NCBI RefSeq assembly: GCF_020184175.1
Contig: NC_065530.1
Location: 53,111,260-53,175,259 of the forward strand
Reading direction: 5' to 3'
From: Aphis gossypii
Taxonomy: Eukaryota > Arthropoda > Insecta > Hemiptera > Aphididae
DNA length: 64,000 nucleotides
In this document: positions 1 to 13,689 of the stretch, one piece after another
How the letters are laid out: every line of letters begins with the position of its first letter
How positions within the stretch are numbered: position 1 is the stretch's first letter
Notes under the pieces: generated by a model
The model's database searches: none
What the model was told of the DNA's origin: nothing
The model's input: the letters and a program-made list of their open reading frames with translations, nothing else
Position numbers and translations under genes: made by a program

Positions 1-2099
1 CCAATTAATTCATAAATGAAAGCGGCAGTATGTAATATAGGAATTGTAATAATTTATATTTTGTAGATCTATACTCGTTTATATTATTGTTTATTTCGAA
101 AGGGATAAAATTAAAAAGTATATCTAGCCTAATCTATAATATTTATAAATGTATTTAGTATATTTAAATATATGCAGTTTTTTTTTTTTTAGCGTAAGAA
201 AAAAATTATTTCCAAACTAATATCATTTTTAATATACGAGTATATATATATATATATTTTTTTTTTAGTTTTTCATTAAAATATTATATTTTTTTAAAAA
301 TTTATTATATAATTTTCTAAATTTTTAACTTTTTGGAATGATAAAATACATATTTTGAGTATGGCGAAGTATCAATATCTAAATATAAAATATTAGTTGA
401 CTAGATTAACTTAAAAGTATTAAATGCATTGATGAGTAAAAAAGTGCACCATAATATTAAAGATACTGAGGTATCTTCATTCTCATGATATACAATTTAA
501 AATAAATTATAAATAATTAACTGTTTGATCGAAGTTTGATTTCAATACCTCTATAGAATTAATTCGAAAAATATTATGCTTCGGAGTATGTAACTGAAAT
601 GACTACAACATATTACATAATTACATAACATATTACAACATATTAATTTTAAACGCTTTATTGAAAGATGTTACTATAATTATATAGGTATTTAGTTAAA
701 TGCTAGATAGTTAAAAATATACATATAAATATATACAACAATTGTATACTTAACTTTTGTAAATTTATAAAAAACAATATAACGTATATATATAAATATA
801 TATACCTATAGCCTCTTATATTCAAATCAAACACTATCCATTCCTTAAATAAAACTCGTTAATCAATGAATATTTTTATTATAAACATGTTCATCATTAA
901 AATTATTAATATTTCAATAATTTTTCAGTATGTACCTATAATTTATTTTCTCAAATGATACTCATATAATACAATCTTGGTTCAGTACAAAATGTGTTTT
1001 GTAATTACATAATAAATATAATATGTTATCGGATATAAATATTAAGAGTACATATTTATACAAGTATTTTTGGATATAATCATGTTTGGTTTATTATTAT
1101 TTGTGTAATCATTATAAAAATAATTTTATTCAGTTTTCAGAAAATTTATAATTAATTTTCTTTTAAAATCGTATTAAATTGTCCCGAAAGATGAAAAACA
1201 CAATTTTCAGCGTTGTTTGAAACTAAAAAAACTTTTTTCTCTTTCGATTCGAAATCTACACATTATCCATGCTAAAATAAGAAAGAAAACTTGAATATTT
1301 TTAACGCATTTCAAAATCTAGTTATATTTTATGAATTAATCGTTCAATATTTCTGTTGCTACTTATAAAAATACATTTTAATATCATCTATTTAATTGTT
1401 GTGACATTAGCACTAAACAGTACGAGTATGTATAATAAATTATTTAAAAATAATTACTGCGTTTGCAAAAGCAACTGCGCATGCGGACGACTGCGGAGTT
1501 CATAGTGCATGAATATAATTTATAGTAATATATAGTTGGTAACATTTTTGTCTTTTAGTAAAAAAAGAATGAATAGGTTTGTTTCAGAAGCATTATCTTT
1601 CGTATACCCTCCATCTTGTCGGTTGTATAGTTGGTTAATTTTTCACGTGTCCCGAGGCTCACTTATGTATATAAATATTACATCGAATACAATATATATA
1701 TACTGTAATATTCTTACGAGAACAGTATACGCGTTAGACATTGTTTTGACATTGACTAAGCTGAAAAACGACGCTCACACATATATTTTCGGAATATTTC
1801 ACCCCGCGGGGTGCAAATGCATATATATATAATATATATTATATACAAACGTGCGGCCAAAAATATTTAGACGTTATAATACGTAGAGCACACTCTCTGG
1901 GCAAAAATGTCCAAAAAACAAAAGAGAAAAATGTAAAAAAAAATTCACGTCTCCCAGGTTGCTGCGGGTTAGTCTTGGTGCGCACCTATATACGTATCCC
2001 CTCTACCCGACTCGGTCTGTGATGATGAATGAACCCAATAACAATAATAATCTTCGAATATATTAGACATGTACAATACCTGGTTTATACCTCTATTTA
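1..2099. other. AT-rich non-coding stretch
   Basis: Nothing gene-like seen. There are T-runs, TA repeats and a short ACATATTAC-type tandem repeat at about 605-650. Confidence 0.6.
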
Positions 2100-2554
2100 T
2101 ATACCAGCTATGTACGTGAGTCCGCGTACACCCTGAGGCGGCCGATGCATTGTGTCGTCGTCAAGGCCCGACCCCCATGCGTGGGTGGACGCGACACCTG
2201 GCAGACGCGGCCCAAAGACGTCGCGGCGCGGTTTATCCTTCTTTTCTCGTCGTCGTCGTCGTTGTTATTCTTCTCCTTTTCGTCCGGTCGTCAGTTCATT
2301 CTTCTCCGACGTTCAATAGCCATGAAATGAACATTGATTGGCAGGTCCCGCGTGTGGGGGTGCGGGTCCGTATGATCGCGGTTGTCGTCGTCGTCTTCGA
2401 ATGTTGTCGTCACCGGGTCACTACACCGGTGACCGTCGTTCGCGGTGTAGGTAATATTATGTCTCCGCGGAATTTTCCGTCGTCGTCCGCGTGTCGTCTG
2501 CAGTCTGCCGCTACAACCGCAGAAGTCGTTGTTCATTTATGCCGATGGGTAAGT
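2100..2554 (+). other. CpG-rich block ending in a strong donor, candidate leader exon
   Basis: A GC- and TCG-rich stretch ends at ATGG/GTAAGT (donor at 2549). An arthropod initiator TCAGTT lies at 2291-2296; no matching downstream promoter element was found at the right spacing. Frames are open on both strands but look like simple-sequence artefacts. It could be an untranslated first exon on the plus strand. Confidence 0.25.
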
Positions 2555-5500
2555 CGTGCATAATTTTTCAAATATATTTAAATTTATACGTAAGGTCTAT
2601 GTGAGTGTATGTATTACCTAATAGTAATATATCCTATTTTTTTTTTCAAAAATAATTATGAGCTACTGGTCATGATTAGCTATATAAAATAAAAAGTTGT
2701 CCTGTATATTTTAAGTAAAAACAGTAAAACGTAGGAATGTCAAATGTGATTTACCTCTAAATTTATCAATTCTTATTCTTATCCAATTGCTAAAAAATAT
2801 TCATTGAATATTTTCGTTATTACAGACAAATACAACACTACAATTATTTGAATTATTGGGATAGCGATATTGTTATTACTGAAGGTGATAAACTTCATTG
2901 TGAGCATCAATAAAAATTAGACCATTTGTGAGCATTATAGAATCATCTGTTGTCATATATATTCTATAGTTCTATACCATAAGTTCTAACACCTTAGATT
3001 AAACGCATCAACTTTTAGTAGTATAATAACAATTTATCTGTACAAGTGCATTATACAATAATAAAAGAAAAAATTACATGTTCATAGCACAAAAATGTGT
3101 TAGCTAGTATTATTTTTTAAATAATTTTTTTAATTGAATATAAGACAATAATTGCTTAAAATTATTATGATAATAACTTAACTGTTTTTACCCAGGTAAA
3201 CATTTTACTGTGCCATTATTTATTTACTTCAAAAATAAAAAAATATTAAATAAAATATTAGATGTAAACTCATAAAATAGAAAAGATCAATTACGAATTG
3301 ATTTATTAATAGTTATATATGTATAAACTATTAACGCTGTAGAATAATTTTCGATCATCGATTATTTCGTATACGATTTAAATGTATATCTCATTCTCAA
3401 CTAAAAAAGCTTTCTTCTCGATAATTTAAATGCGTTTGGCATTTATAACGCATGCAAATAACATTTTTAAATATATTTAAGTGTGTGCAGATCTTAAAAA
3501 TACGACTTAGTAGTATAATATATAAATAGGTAACTCGCGTGTGGCTTATCTTTGCGCAATTGTAAATCGTGTGTGTTTAATAATAATAATGCACCCTGTT
3601 AAACGAGTAGTATAAAAGCACGTCCGGTCCGATCGAATACGACTGCTGTTGTAGCGATGTGTGTGCGCATATAGCAATTCGAATAAGGAAGTGTCCCGTT
3701 CATAAATAATTAATCGAATTAACGCGCCACACGAACGCGTTATATTATATTATATGTATATATATATAATATATGTATACCTACAGCGTATCTACGGGTC
3801 GGAATTTAATTGCGGCAAGTTCTCACAGTTGAACGAAAAATAAAAACTGCGCGACGCGCGTCCGCCTCCTTTTATAATATATTATTATATTAGATAAAAA
3901 TTAGTTAGCTATTGAAAACGTGTACGATAATAATATAGTATGTGTCACTCCGGCAATGGCGTATACGAAACCGAAAGGTGTTTTTTGAGTAGAATGAAAA
4001 TATTAGTATTATATTATATCGTACGTATAACAGGGGACATACTTGTTAAAGGGTGTCCCTAGAAACCTTTATGTGAAACCACATAAAGACAACGACGACG
4101 TGCTTATCCCCCCTTCGATTAGGCGGAACGAAGAACGTATATTATAAACACGTTTACTAATAATATAGTAAAATTGCGTCGGTGACTTTGGATCCGTATC
4201 TCAAAATCTTTGTTATGGATTTGTTTATAAAATAATGAAATTTAATTTTTGAAACCAAAAATATTTTCTAATATTATCAAAAGAGTTTTAAGTGTAAACC
4301 ACTTTAAAATTACCGTAGTTTAAAGTATGCATGTACAAATAAAAACTTGTGTGAAAGTCCCATAACGACAAAGAAACACTTCTATTCAATTTATATATGT
4401 ATATAATAACAAAACCAATGCGCCACTCTAAATTTGTTCGTAAGTGATACAGTTATTTATTAGAAAGTTTTTGGCTCAAGAATTATGACTGAAGTACGAA
4501 ACCGTATTTTTCCTATCTAAAAATGGGTGGTTTAAAGTTTCTTCAACTAATTTTTTTCACACTGTTTTGGAAGTTTTAAAACTACCAAACCTCTAAAATT
4601 TTCAAAATTTTCATGTTTGAAATTTGTAATTTTATTTGTACACCAATCAAAGATTATTACAGAACGACGTCAACACTATATAATTAATATATTTCAATAG
4701 CGTGTACAATTATTGTCAAATACATTCGAACGCTATGATCTGTGCTTATAATTATATTTTTATTTTTATCTACGATTATTCCGTTCATCTGAGAAAATAT
4801 ACAATTAAGTATGCGGACGGCGGTTTCATTTTAATCATGCCAACGGAATTTTTCTAAGCAGTAATAATGTGTGGAAATAAAAAACAACAATAATAAAAGC
4901 ATATTATTCTTATCGACTGCGTATATCGTGTGACCGTGCAAGACGAATGTTTCTGCGTATATAACACTATATAGGTACACATTAATATAATTATTACCCG
5001 TTTTATATGGTGTCTACTGCATTGCCATATGGGTATCTCGATGTCACAAAACTGAAAACCAAGTTTTCCGTACATTTCACTGTGAATATTATATGACTAC
5101 GATTATGTTTCCAAGATCGATTTCATGAAACATTTTTACAAGTTCAATATATTATGGTTTTTTACGTTAATATCGAAACATTAAGTACTACTCAATCCTT
5201 TCACTGACTTACACGTGATTAATATTATTCAAGAAAAGCTTTAGCGTGCTATGTTTGTTATTATTTTATACAATTTTACAACGAACTCGAGGAAACAAGA
5301 ATATTATAATAAATACTTTTCGGTGTTCGGCTGCGTTGGGTGTGGACGGGAAATCGCCCGAGCGTGTGTGTATACAATATACATATATAATATGTATGTT
5401 CACAAACTGTGCCAAGTATGTTTGGCGGCAAAATATAGAAATAAAACCAGACTTGACAATTTGGCTGAGCGAAACGTCGCATACAACAAAAAAACTATCG

Positions 5501-6590
5501 TATCGTGGTGGCACAAAACAATTATTTTATTTTTCGTACGTTCATCCATACTTAAGAATTGTACATAATATACTACCTCCGCCAACATGTTTTACTGCAT
5601 ATATTCATGTATTATATAGAACACGAAAAAAAAATCGTATTTATATATTATAATAATAACATAATATAATAAGAAAACGCTTTGGTTCATAATTGGATTT
5701 TTTTTTGCCAAAACTATTACACGCGTGCTTATTAACACTGCCGGAGTTAATAATGCCAATTTTTTATTTTTATACACTTATTTATACATGCACAGGTATT
5801 ACTTGTTGATAGTAGAATAGTGAAAGTTTACTTATCGAAGAAGACATTTAAAATACCTACTCGTTGTTGTATTTGTCAAAATTAATAACTAGTTTAATAA
5901 AATTTAAACTTCTCGTATAGGTATAAATCGTAAAATAGTATTAATAAAAAATATGAATCGAAATAATGTGTACCTATTTATATGTAGGTGTAACATTGTT
6001 TTAAGCTTTTCACAAGCTTAATACTCTAGCGAGAAGCATAGAAATACAATTGTATTATCCTGCAGTATAAAAAATGCATTTAATTCAATCAATAAACAAA
6101 TAAATCAAGTATAAGTTATGTTAGATATAGGTGCAACTATATGTACGAGCAATCTCAAAATCACCATACGATATCATAAAATATCAAAATGGTGCATGTA
6201 AACACGAATTTAAGCGATTTAAAAAATTACTTTTACTATTCTCATCATATAATCTATATAAATATCTTATTAGATATAAATATTTAGTATATAGAAGGGA
6301 GCGATCTTTATAGAATATAAGGGTATGTACAGCGCATTATGTTCGTGTTTCGTATACAGAAATACAATATAGGAGAAAACTACGGGTTTTCCTGCCGTAT
6401 GCCGTGCGTAAGGGAGGATCAAACCTCGTATACCTATACTTTCTCTTAAAAAAAAAAAAAAAAATAATAAAATAAAATAATAATAATACAATACAATACA
6501 AATACAATACAAAAAGCAAAAATACATTTCACTAGTGTTGCACCTACGTTTTATACCTATATATATATATATATATATATGTATATTATA
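2555..6590. other. AT-rich non-coding stretch with a few isolated signals
   Basis: No gene seen. Isolated signals are CCCAG/GTAAAC at 3195/3196 (weak ratchet-like), a TATAAAAG box at 3611-3618 at the head of a small CpG-richer patch (3540-3860), and an AATAC-type repeat at about 6484-6513 after an A-run. Confidence 0.5.
3611..3618 (+). promoter_or_regulatory. candidate TATA box
   Basis: TATAAAAG followed by CpG-richer sequence. No good initiator is seen about 30 nt downstream, so this may be chance. Confidence 0.18.
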
Positions 6591-7189
6591 GATGGTGCGT
6601 CCTAAATGAGAACCCGCTCTGCGAATGGCGGTGGTTGAGAGCCGTCGCGCGGCAGCGAGTAAACAAGGGTGCGCGTGTGCTCTCGTATAATACGATTCGT
6701 ATTACGTTATAGACCAACTATACCACCACCAAAAAAAAAAAAAAAAACGTACACCACTAGGATTTGTCGTATACGCACACACACACCCAAACATATACAC
6801 GCACAGACGCACGCGATCGGCGTTGACGATGAATATACACACGACATCGACGGCTGCAGCGGCTGTCGCGGTGGCGGCGGGCGATCGTCGTCGGTGTGAG
6901 CAACACAGTCGCGGGGCGGAACGGAATACAAAAAAAAAATACGCGAGCGCGCGCGCGCGCTCACACACGTACACGCGCACGACCGGCGTTTCAATACGCG
7001 TCCGATGTACGACGGTGACGGTGCGTTCGACGTCGTCGTTTTATGCCGCAGCGTTTCGTACACGAGAGTTCGATTGTTATAGTAATAATATTGTAGTGTC
7101 GTTATTATTATTCAAATCGATTTCGATTAAAATAATATACTCGATATATTATATTTTATTGATAACACGGGTACTTCCGCGCGGGGTGT
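6591..7189. other. CpG-rich block, promoter-like
   Basis: Rich in CG, CA/GT and CGTCG runs against an AT-rich background, with A-runs at about 6731-6747. Overlapping frames on both strands are low-complexity and unlike any family I know. It is best read as regulatory or untranslated sequence next to the candidate exon at 7200-7359. Confidence 0.3.
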
Positions 7190-7365
7190 CCGGTATATAT
7201 AGTAGTGTGCGCGACAGTTATTCGTTTTCCGCGGCCTTCGCCTGCAACCGGTTGTCCGGGATATGATATTGCTGCTATTATTGTTGTACGATTGCAGTGA
7301 TATCGCGTTCGTCGAGTGCACTGCAGCAAGAGCGCGGCGCTTCCTGGGGCGCAGGACAGGTAAAT
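7190..7365 (+). other. candidate first (leader) exon with TATA-like box and donor
   Basis: TATATATAG at 7194-7202 is followed about 26 nt later by an initiator-like TTATTC (7218-7223). The CpG-rich segment then ends at CAG/GTAAAT (donor at 7360). It lies on the Antp strand upstream of the ratchet site, so it could be a distal leader exon of Antp, but no link can be shown. It contains an ATG at 7263 with a frame open across the donor, starting MILLLLLLYD. That frame stops soon after splicing to either 13619 or 30203, so it would act only as a uORF in those transcripts. Confidence 0.3.
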
Positions 7366-10329
7366 TTGTTCCGGTCTTTTATAACGCGATAGAAATATAA
7401 ATTATTTAGAATAATTAGTAAACCAGATAGAAAACTACACTTAGTCCACCACCCCATCCGGATATTGAAACAGTTCGCGTAGTAATGAATGTGTGTATAG
7501 GTATAATGATATGTGTATCGTGCATAATTATTATATCATTACAATATATGCGCGCGGTCGGCGAGGGACGATTGGCCACGGTGAGAACGTCGTCGTGCGA
7601 AGGGTTTTCGTTATTATTATATATACCTATATTTTTTGGACTGATAGCTCAATCGTGTCCGAGAACCGGTTTTTTGTTTTCAAGTCTCTATACCGTACAT
7701 AATATTATAAATTATTATTACAATACATTTGTCCTATAAACGCACGCAACAATAATTAATTAAATACACCTACAAAAATAAAATTTAATGTTTTCAATTT
7801 ATCGCGGAACATTATTTGTTATTAAATTTTAGTGTAAGTTACCATCATAATTTTATAAGTAGCAATAATTTTGTAAGAATATTTATTTTTTGTTAATTCC
7901 GTTCAGGAATACGCTTGTTACAATATTTTGTACGATAATAATCGTCATGAACGGTATACGGTCGGTACAGACAAATTACTAAATGATAAATTTATTACGC
8001 ACAATTGTGGTATAAATTGCTTACACATTTTCTGCGTATATAAATACCATAAATATAAGCGTCATATAATCGTAATATTTGTTATCGCCGTGAATTAATA
8101 AAACACATAGATCATGTCTGGAAAGCGATTAAAATATGTGTTTTAAACAAACATAAAAGTATAAAACAATAATGTTTCGTTTAGTTCGGATTTCAATGCA
8201 TATAGTAGCTTCAAACCGCATAATGAATGGTGAATAATACAATATTATTCCATTTGAATTTCATATTACTTATTACACGAATTACAACAAAGTAAAGGAT
8301 GTTACTGCAGTGTTGGGTACCTAACCTAAGTTTGTGGTAAGGACACTTGCGTGTAATTGCTCCGCTTTGATATTACTTTAATTAATAGAGTTAAATGTTA
8401 TTATACAGTTTTATATTAATTAAAAAAAAAAAACGCGACCTATATACTAAGCTAACACGGTGTATTAGCTGATAATATTATTTTTTTTACAAAGGTTATT
8501 GCTTGGAACTGCTGTAAAAATCGAGGAGTTTAAAAGAAAATTTAATTTGGAAATTGCATACCAGTTAAATCAGTTAAAGATAAAGATCATAGGTCAAACG
8601 CCTCTACATTTGACCCGAATCAATCATGATATATTTTGTTATGAGAAATATTTTAATTAGAATATAATATTATGTACTCAAATATTTTTCGGTTCGTTAA
8701 AGTTTATACCTACTAAATAATTTATCATTAAAAATACTTTTAAAATATACTTATCATAAAAGATTGTTTTCAATTTAAATTATTTGTATTTAAATATTCT
8801 TAGAATAAAGAATTATATTTTTAAATTTAATTTTGATGGCGTAAGTAATAATTGTTGTTATCTTTTTAATTATTATATTTGGAGTCCATGGAAATTTTTA
8901 AATATCGAGACTAGGAATATGTTATAATATTAATATTTTATTATTTTTATTAAAATGATTAATTTTATTTTTTAAATCTAATTTAACGTGCATATTGTAT
9001 TGACGTTATAATAACGTAAATTCTTAATTCTTAAATTCATTCGTTTTCGTCCGAATATCGAGTGGCCTATGTATACCTTATACTTGTTCTTTGAAGACAG
9101 CGTTTCTTATATACGATCTTTGAAAGTATGTCGGTATACGCATACAACAACTATTATTCGTATAAACTTTCATTAATCGTGTTGAAATTCTTTTAATCTA
9201 TAGTCTATACATAATATAATAATTCAATATTATACTCTTATGAATTTCTTTTGATTTCACAATATCATAAGTATAAATATAAAATAATTAAATACTTGTG
9301 TGTTATTAAAATTTTAACTCCAGTGGGATTCTAAGGTAATTGATAGGTATAAATAATCAGTGCTAATTTTACTGCAAATACCCAATCATCAAACATGCAA
9401 AATAAATAATCTGTAGAATTAATTCATTGATATTAGGTACTATTAAAAACACTATATTAATCCGCGATGACATGTTTAAAGTAACTTTATTTTATAAATA
9501 ATAAAAATCATGTACCGGCGTGACTACTTATGCATATAATATCCTCGTCCGAATAATTTACATTCGTTGAAGTATATAACGGTCGATTAATACAAGACTA
9601 CGTTTGTATGTAACATTTAGTGTCGGTACGCAGTTTTTTATGTTATATATCTTATGTAAGTAGGTAGTATAAGCATTTTAACAAGCAGTAATATTGGTAT
9701 CTTCTATAATAATATGAATACCGATCTATTCTAATACCGACTTAAGTGAATAATATTGTAGCCGCGGTGTATAGGTACTGTTATGTATAATAAAGCTGCT
9801 ACTTTCAGTGTTTCGTTTCAGTCGTTATGCAACAAAGCGCTTTCGTCATAAGAATAATGCATTTACGGTGTTGCCCTTGAAGCGTCAATAAAAATATACA
9901 CATCTAGTTTTCGAGACACACACGATGTGGGTATCTACATATTACTCTAGTTAGTTAGGTATAAGGTACACTCATGGTATTAAAGCTGCGTAAATAATTA
10001 TATTATTATATCATGTATTCATGAAGTCAAGTCGGAAACAAACTCGTGTCGATTTAACTCTGCCAAATGTTAGAAAATTGTCACATTGAACGTATAACTG
10101 TGCAAGTATAATGAAAATCATGATATATTTTACAAATTTATATCCACCGATAACACAAAATCTGTTAAAAACTGCATAAACTTTTATTTTTGTATATTCC
10201 ATACCCATAAAATGTATACACGACATATACGTCGGAAATGGAATTATTTTTATATTGTATAATACGATGCTTGTTAAAAATGTATGTAAAAAAAAAATAA
10301 TAATAATTTATAATTCATAATTACAACGA
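7366..10329. other. AT-rich non-coding stretch
   Basis: No gene-like structure apart from short simple repeats. Two TCAGT motifs lie close together near 9807 and 9820, preceded by pyrimidines; they are too weak to call. Confidence 0.5.
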
Positions 10330-10960
10330 AAATCCTGTATTACACCGCAAAAGACGTTCCGCGCCGGGCCCGTTATAATTTTCGCGATGCTTAACGACCC
10401 GAGGCCTCCCCGATCAGACAATTAATTTCGACACAAATGAGATTCGGTCTGTGGAGTCTGCAGTGTGCGTGTACATTATTGTTTTTCTTTTCTTTTCTTT
10501 TTCTCCCTCAAAATGTTTTTCTCGGTAAACTATCGCGTAGCGTACAAAAACAATATAAATAATAAGCGCGGTGGTGTGTATACTGTGTATACAATACACG
10601 TTTATATAATTTATATATATATATATATACTACGACGGGCTAAATCACGTCGGGACTTAAAACTCTGCCAGGGGTAGCTGTAGCAGGGTGGTGTAATACT
10701 GGACATGGGGTGGAGCGCCCTTACGTCGCCGCCGCCGCCACTGCGGTGATAGGTGCGTTATTAACGAGCTTTCGGCGCGACGGGGGTCCCCTTACCCATG
10801 CCCGCGCTCAACGGGTTTTAAGTCTGCAGAACAAAAGGACTTTATGTGTATATATACAGTGTATAGTAGGTATATACAGGGCGAGTCACGCGTGGGCGTG
10901 GGCGTTAGCTGTACTATATTTATCGTGCCATCGTTGTTGTTGCGGAAATACGCATATTAT
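10330..10960. other. CpG-rich patch
   Basis: GC-rich segments near 10355-10410 and 10705-10800 (CGCCGC repeats) lie within AT-rich DNA. There is no recognisable protein and no strong splice signal. It may be a control element of Antp. Confidence 0.25.
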
Positions 10961-13589
10961 TTATATTATTATATGCACATCATAATAATACAGCGGGAAT
11001 TGAACTTCAATAATATACACACCGTATAAATGTATAATATAGGTAAATTCTATTACAGTATATACTATATAGGCATATCGCATATATATTATATTATATA
11101 TTATATACAATTGTTATTGTGATCGGTGTGTACACAGTATTACAGCCGTTCGGATCGGAAAATCGCAATGGTTTGATGCGCATAATACTATAAAGTATAT
11201 AGAGTATCGTCAATTATCGTGTAGTATTTAATGTATGGTGTAGTTGATTTTTGTGAGGGAATATAATATAATATACACGCAGTATTAAATTATAAAGATC
11301 GACGTCCCTGAACTTTGGTCTCCCTCCAGCCAGCTTTATGTCATTTAATAATTTAATAAAATAAATACTCTTGTGTTTGTGTTCACTGCGATACACGTTA
11401 ACTATCCCTGCTTGTTACCTTTTGCGTAATCTATGTAGTATAAGTACAGCGAATGTCCTATATGTTTATATTATAGTTTTAGTCGAATATTGTAATAATA
11501 TATTATAATTCTTTGACGAAAGTTCGTTTTCGCGATTGTATATTTACCTATGTATCTTTCCTCAAAATTGTGCTCGTTCTTTTGTAAGGATTATTCCATT
11601 TTTTAAACTACATCCATAGTGTTCCGAATTCTTTTTGGAGATGTAGGTTTTAAAAAAATAAAATATTATAATTAGGACAATATATTATACAGCGTCACAT
11701 ATATTGTGAATTCGGAAAAAAAGGCGCTAACGAGATTAACGTCAACGTGCCTGACGTTATAGTAATTTATTAAGCTCGTTTAATAAATCATAAAATAAAT
11801 GTTTACATTTAGGATGGTTTGATCATACGAGTAGGTAGGTAGGTTTTTAAATTTTTTTTTTTTTTAAGTTTGTTTATTTCCCTGACATCCGTAAAAATGT
11901 GTTTTTCGAGTTACACCAACTCGACATACCATGATTTTGTGGTAGACATCATATAATATTAATATAAACATATACAGATTGGCTGCTATTTACATTTTCA
12001 GGCTAGTTTTTAATATGTACACAATAAATACGTTTTAATTGGTATCCGATCATTGATACTGTTTTTTCTTTCCCTGTTATAAGTGCTTAGGCTTATAGAC
12101 AAGACTAGGGTACGTGCCAAGTCATTCTGGGTTAACTCATAAGCTATAATCGAGTTGTTTTGGTGTTTACTGTTTACACCTCTACACGTACACGTCAGTC
12201 GTTTTCTATCGAATCGATTTCCCGCCTTAAATAACCGATGTGGTAAACTGTACTTGTATTCTATACCTAGTTGTTAAATATTTTTTTTACTAAATTAAGT
12301 AGCTGAGAAAATATAAAATACAGTTAAATTACAACTTATAGCCCATGTAATTAATTAAAGGTATTATAACTAACGGAGTAGAATATATACGTTGCTGATA
12401 TATGTCCTCCAAATGTGGCTTACAAATGAATCTGTGAATGAGCACAGTATACTTATTATTATATTTTTTATTAGCGCACACCACAATATACATTTGTCAT
12501 CAATCTGTACAGTTTACACTATAATAATTTATAATTAATTTTTGGCACTTAAAACTCTTAAAAATACGTTAATATATGAATCAAAAAATCACCAAAAATT
12601 TACTCAAAAAATATAAAATATATGTAGGACGTAAGTAATAAAAATAATTACTGAATTATTGAAATTTCATAATAATTTATATTTTAAATTTAACTTTTTT
12701 TGTATAATTATATTGCTTTCATATCAATATTATTTAATCTTCTAATACATATTATAAACAATAAATTGTTAATATTCGAATTTCTAAAAATAATTTTGAT
12801 TTAACCCTGTTATTTATTGATTTATACAAAAAATATATACAAATACTGAAAGCGCCTAAGCCTAACAATAATTATATAATTGTATAATATCCGATATCTC
12901 TTATTCTCTCAATACAGATGATATATCTTTAAATAAATTCTATGTATCCGTTTGTATATTGCACGTTTTATGCGTTGTGCACACCGCGAGCAAAATGTTT
13001 TATAGTGGTTTACTGGGGCCGGATCATATACTATACATGGATATTGGTTAAATTACGATTGTCTGTATATCAGTAAGGTAATTAGAAAATAAAAGAGTAT
13101 CCACGTTATTTTTTAACCGTGATCGATATCAATTGTCATGATAATAATAATAATTCGAAGGGGACACGGGAAATATATTGTATAACACACGCGATGTACG
13201 CGTGCGGAAAAATCCTACGGGTACGGTTTACAAAAGAAAAAAGCCGATCGTAAAATCATTATTGACGCGCGTGTCGAACTATTTTATTTATTTATTTTTT
13301 TTTTTTTTAGTGTGAAACTGATAACGCGTCGTATAAAATATAATATTATACATGTACATCGTCAATAAATTATAAAACGTTTCTTCTTTTCATTTAGCCA
13401 ATAATGTGATTTATTGTGCATTGCGCGTTTCACCTTTCAGATTAGAGCTGCTCGCATCCGCACCAGTCATGCGTATTTTGTTTCTATAAATAACTCATAA
13501 AATAATATCCTATCTCGATGATTCATGTGATATAGTATATTTTATGTATATATATATATATATTTTATGTATTGTGAATAATTTAATTA
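10961..13589. other. AT-rich non-coding stretch
   Basis: Nothing supported. There are TA/ATA runs around 11080-11110 and a T-run near 11850-11870. Confidence 0.5.
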
Positions 13590-13689
13590 TTTAATTTTTG
13601 TTTTTTTTTTTGTTGCAGGTAAGAAGACGTCGATTTTTCACTTTGGTTTTTTATAATATAACCTATATATTGAGGTCTACTCGGTAAGT
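13590..13689 (+). promoter_or_regulatory. recursive-splicing (ratchet) site with downstream exon-like segment
   Basis: A long T-tract (about 13597-13614) leads into TTGCAG ending at 13618, and GTAAGA begins immediately at 13619. This is the fused acceptor-donor form of a zero-length ratchet point. A perfect second donor GTAAGT lies at 13684, so 13619-13683 (65 nt, no ATG) is also a possible small exon. Recursive splicing is established for long Drosophila introns, including the Hox gene Ubx. Here the site would sit in a long leader intron of Antp. It could instead be an ordinary 65-nt untranslated exon. The signals are seen; use is inferred. Confidence 0.55.
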
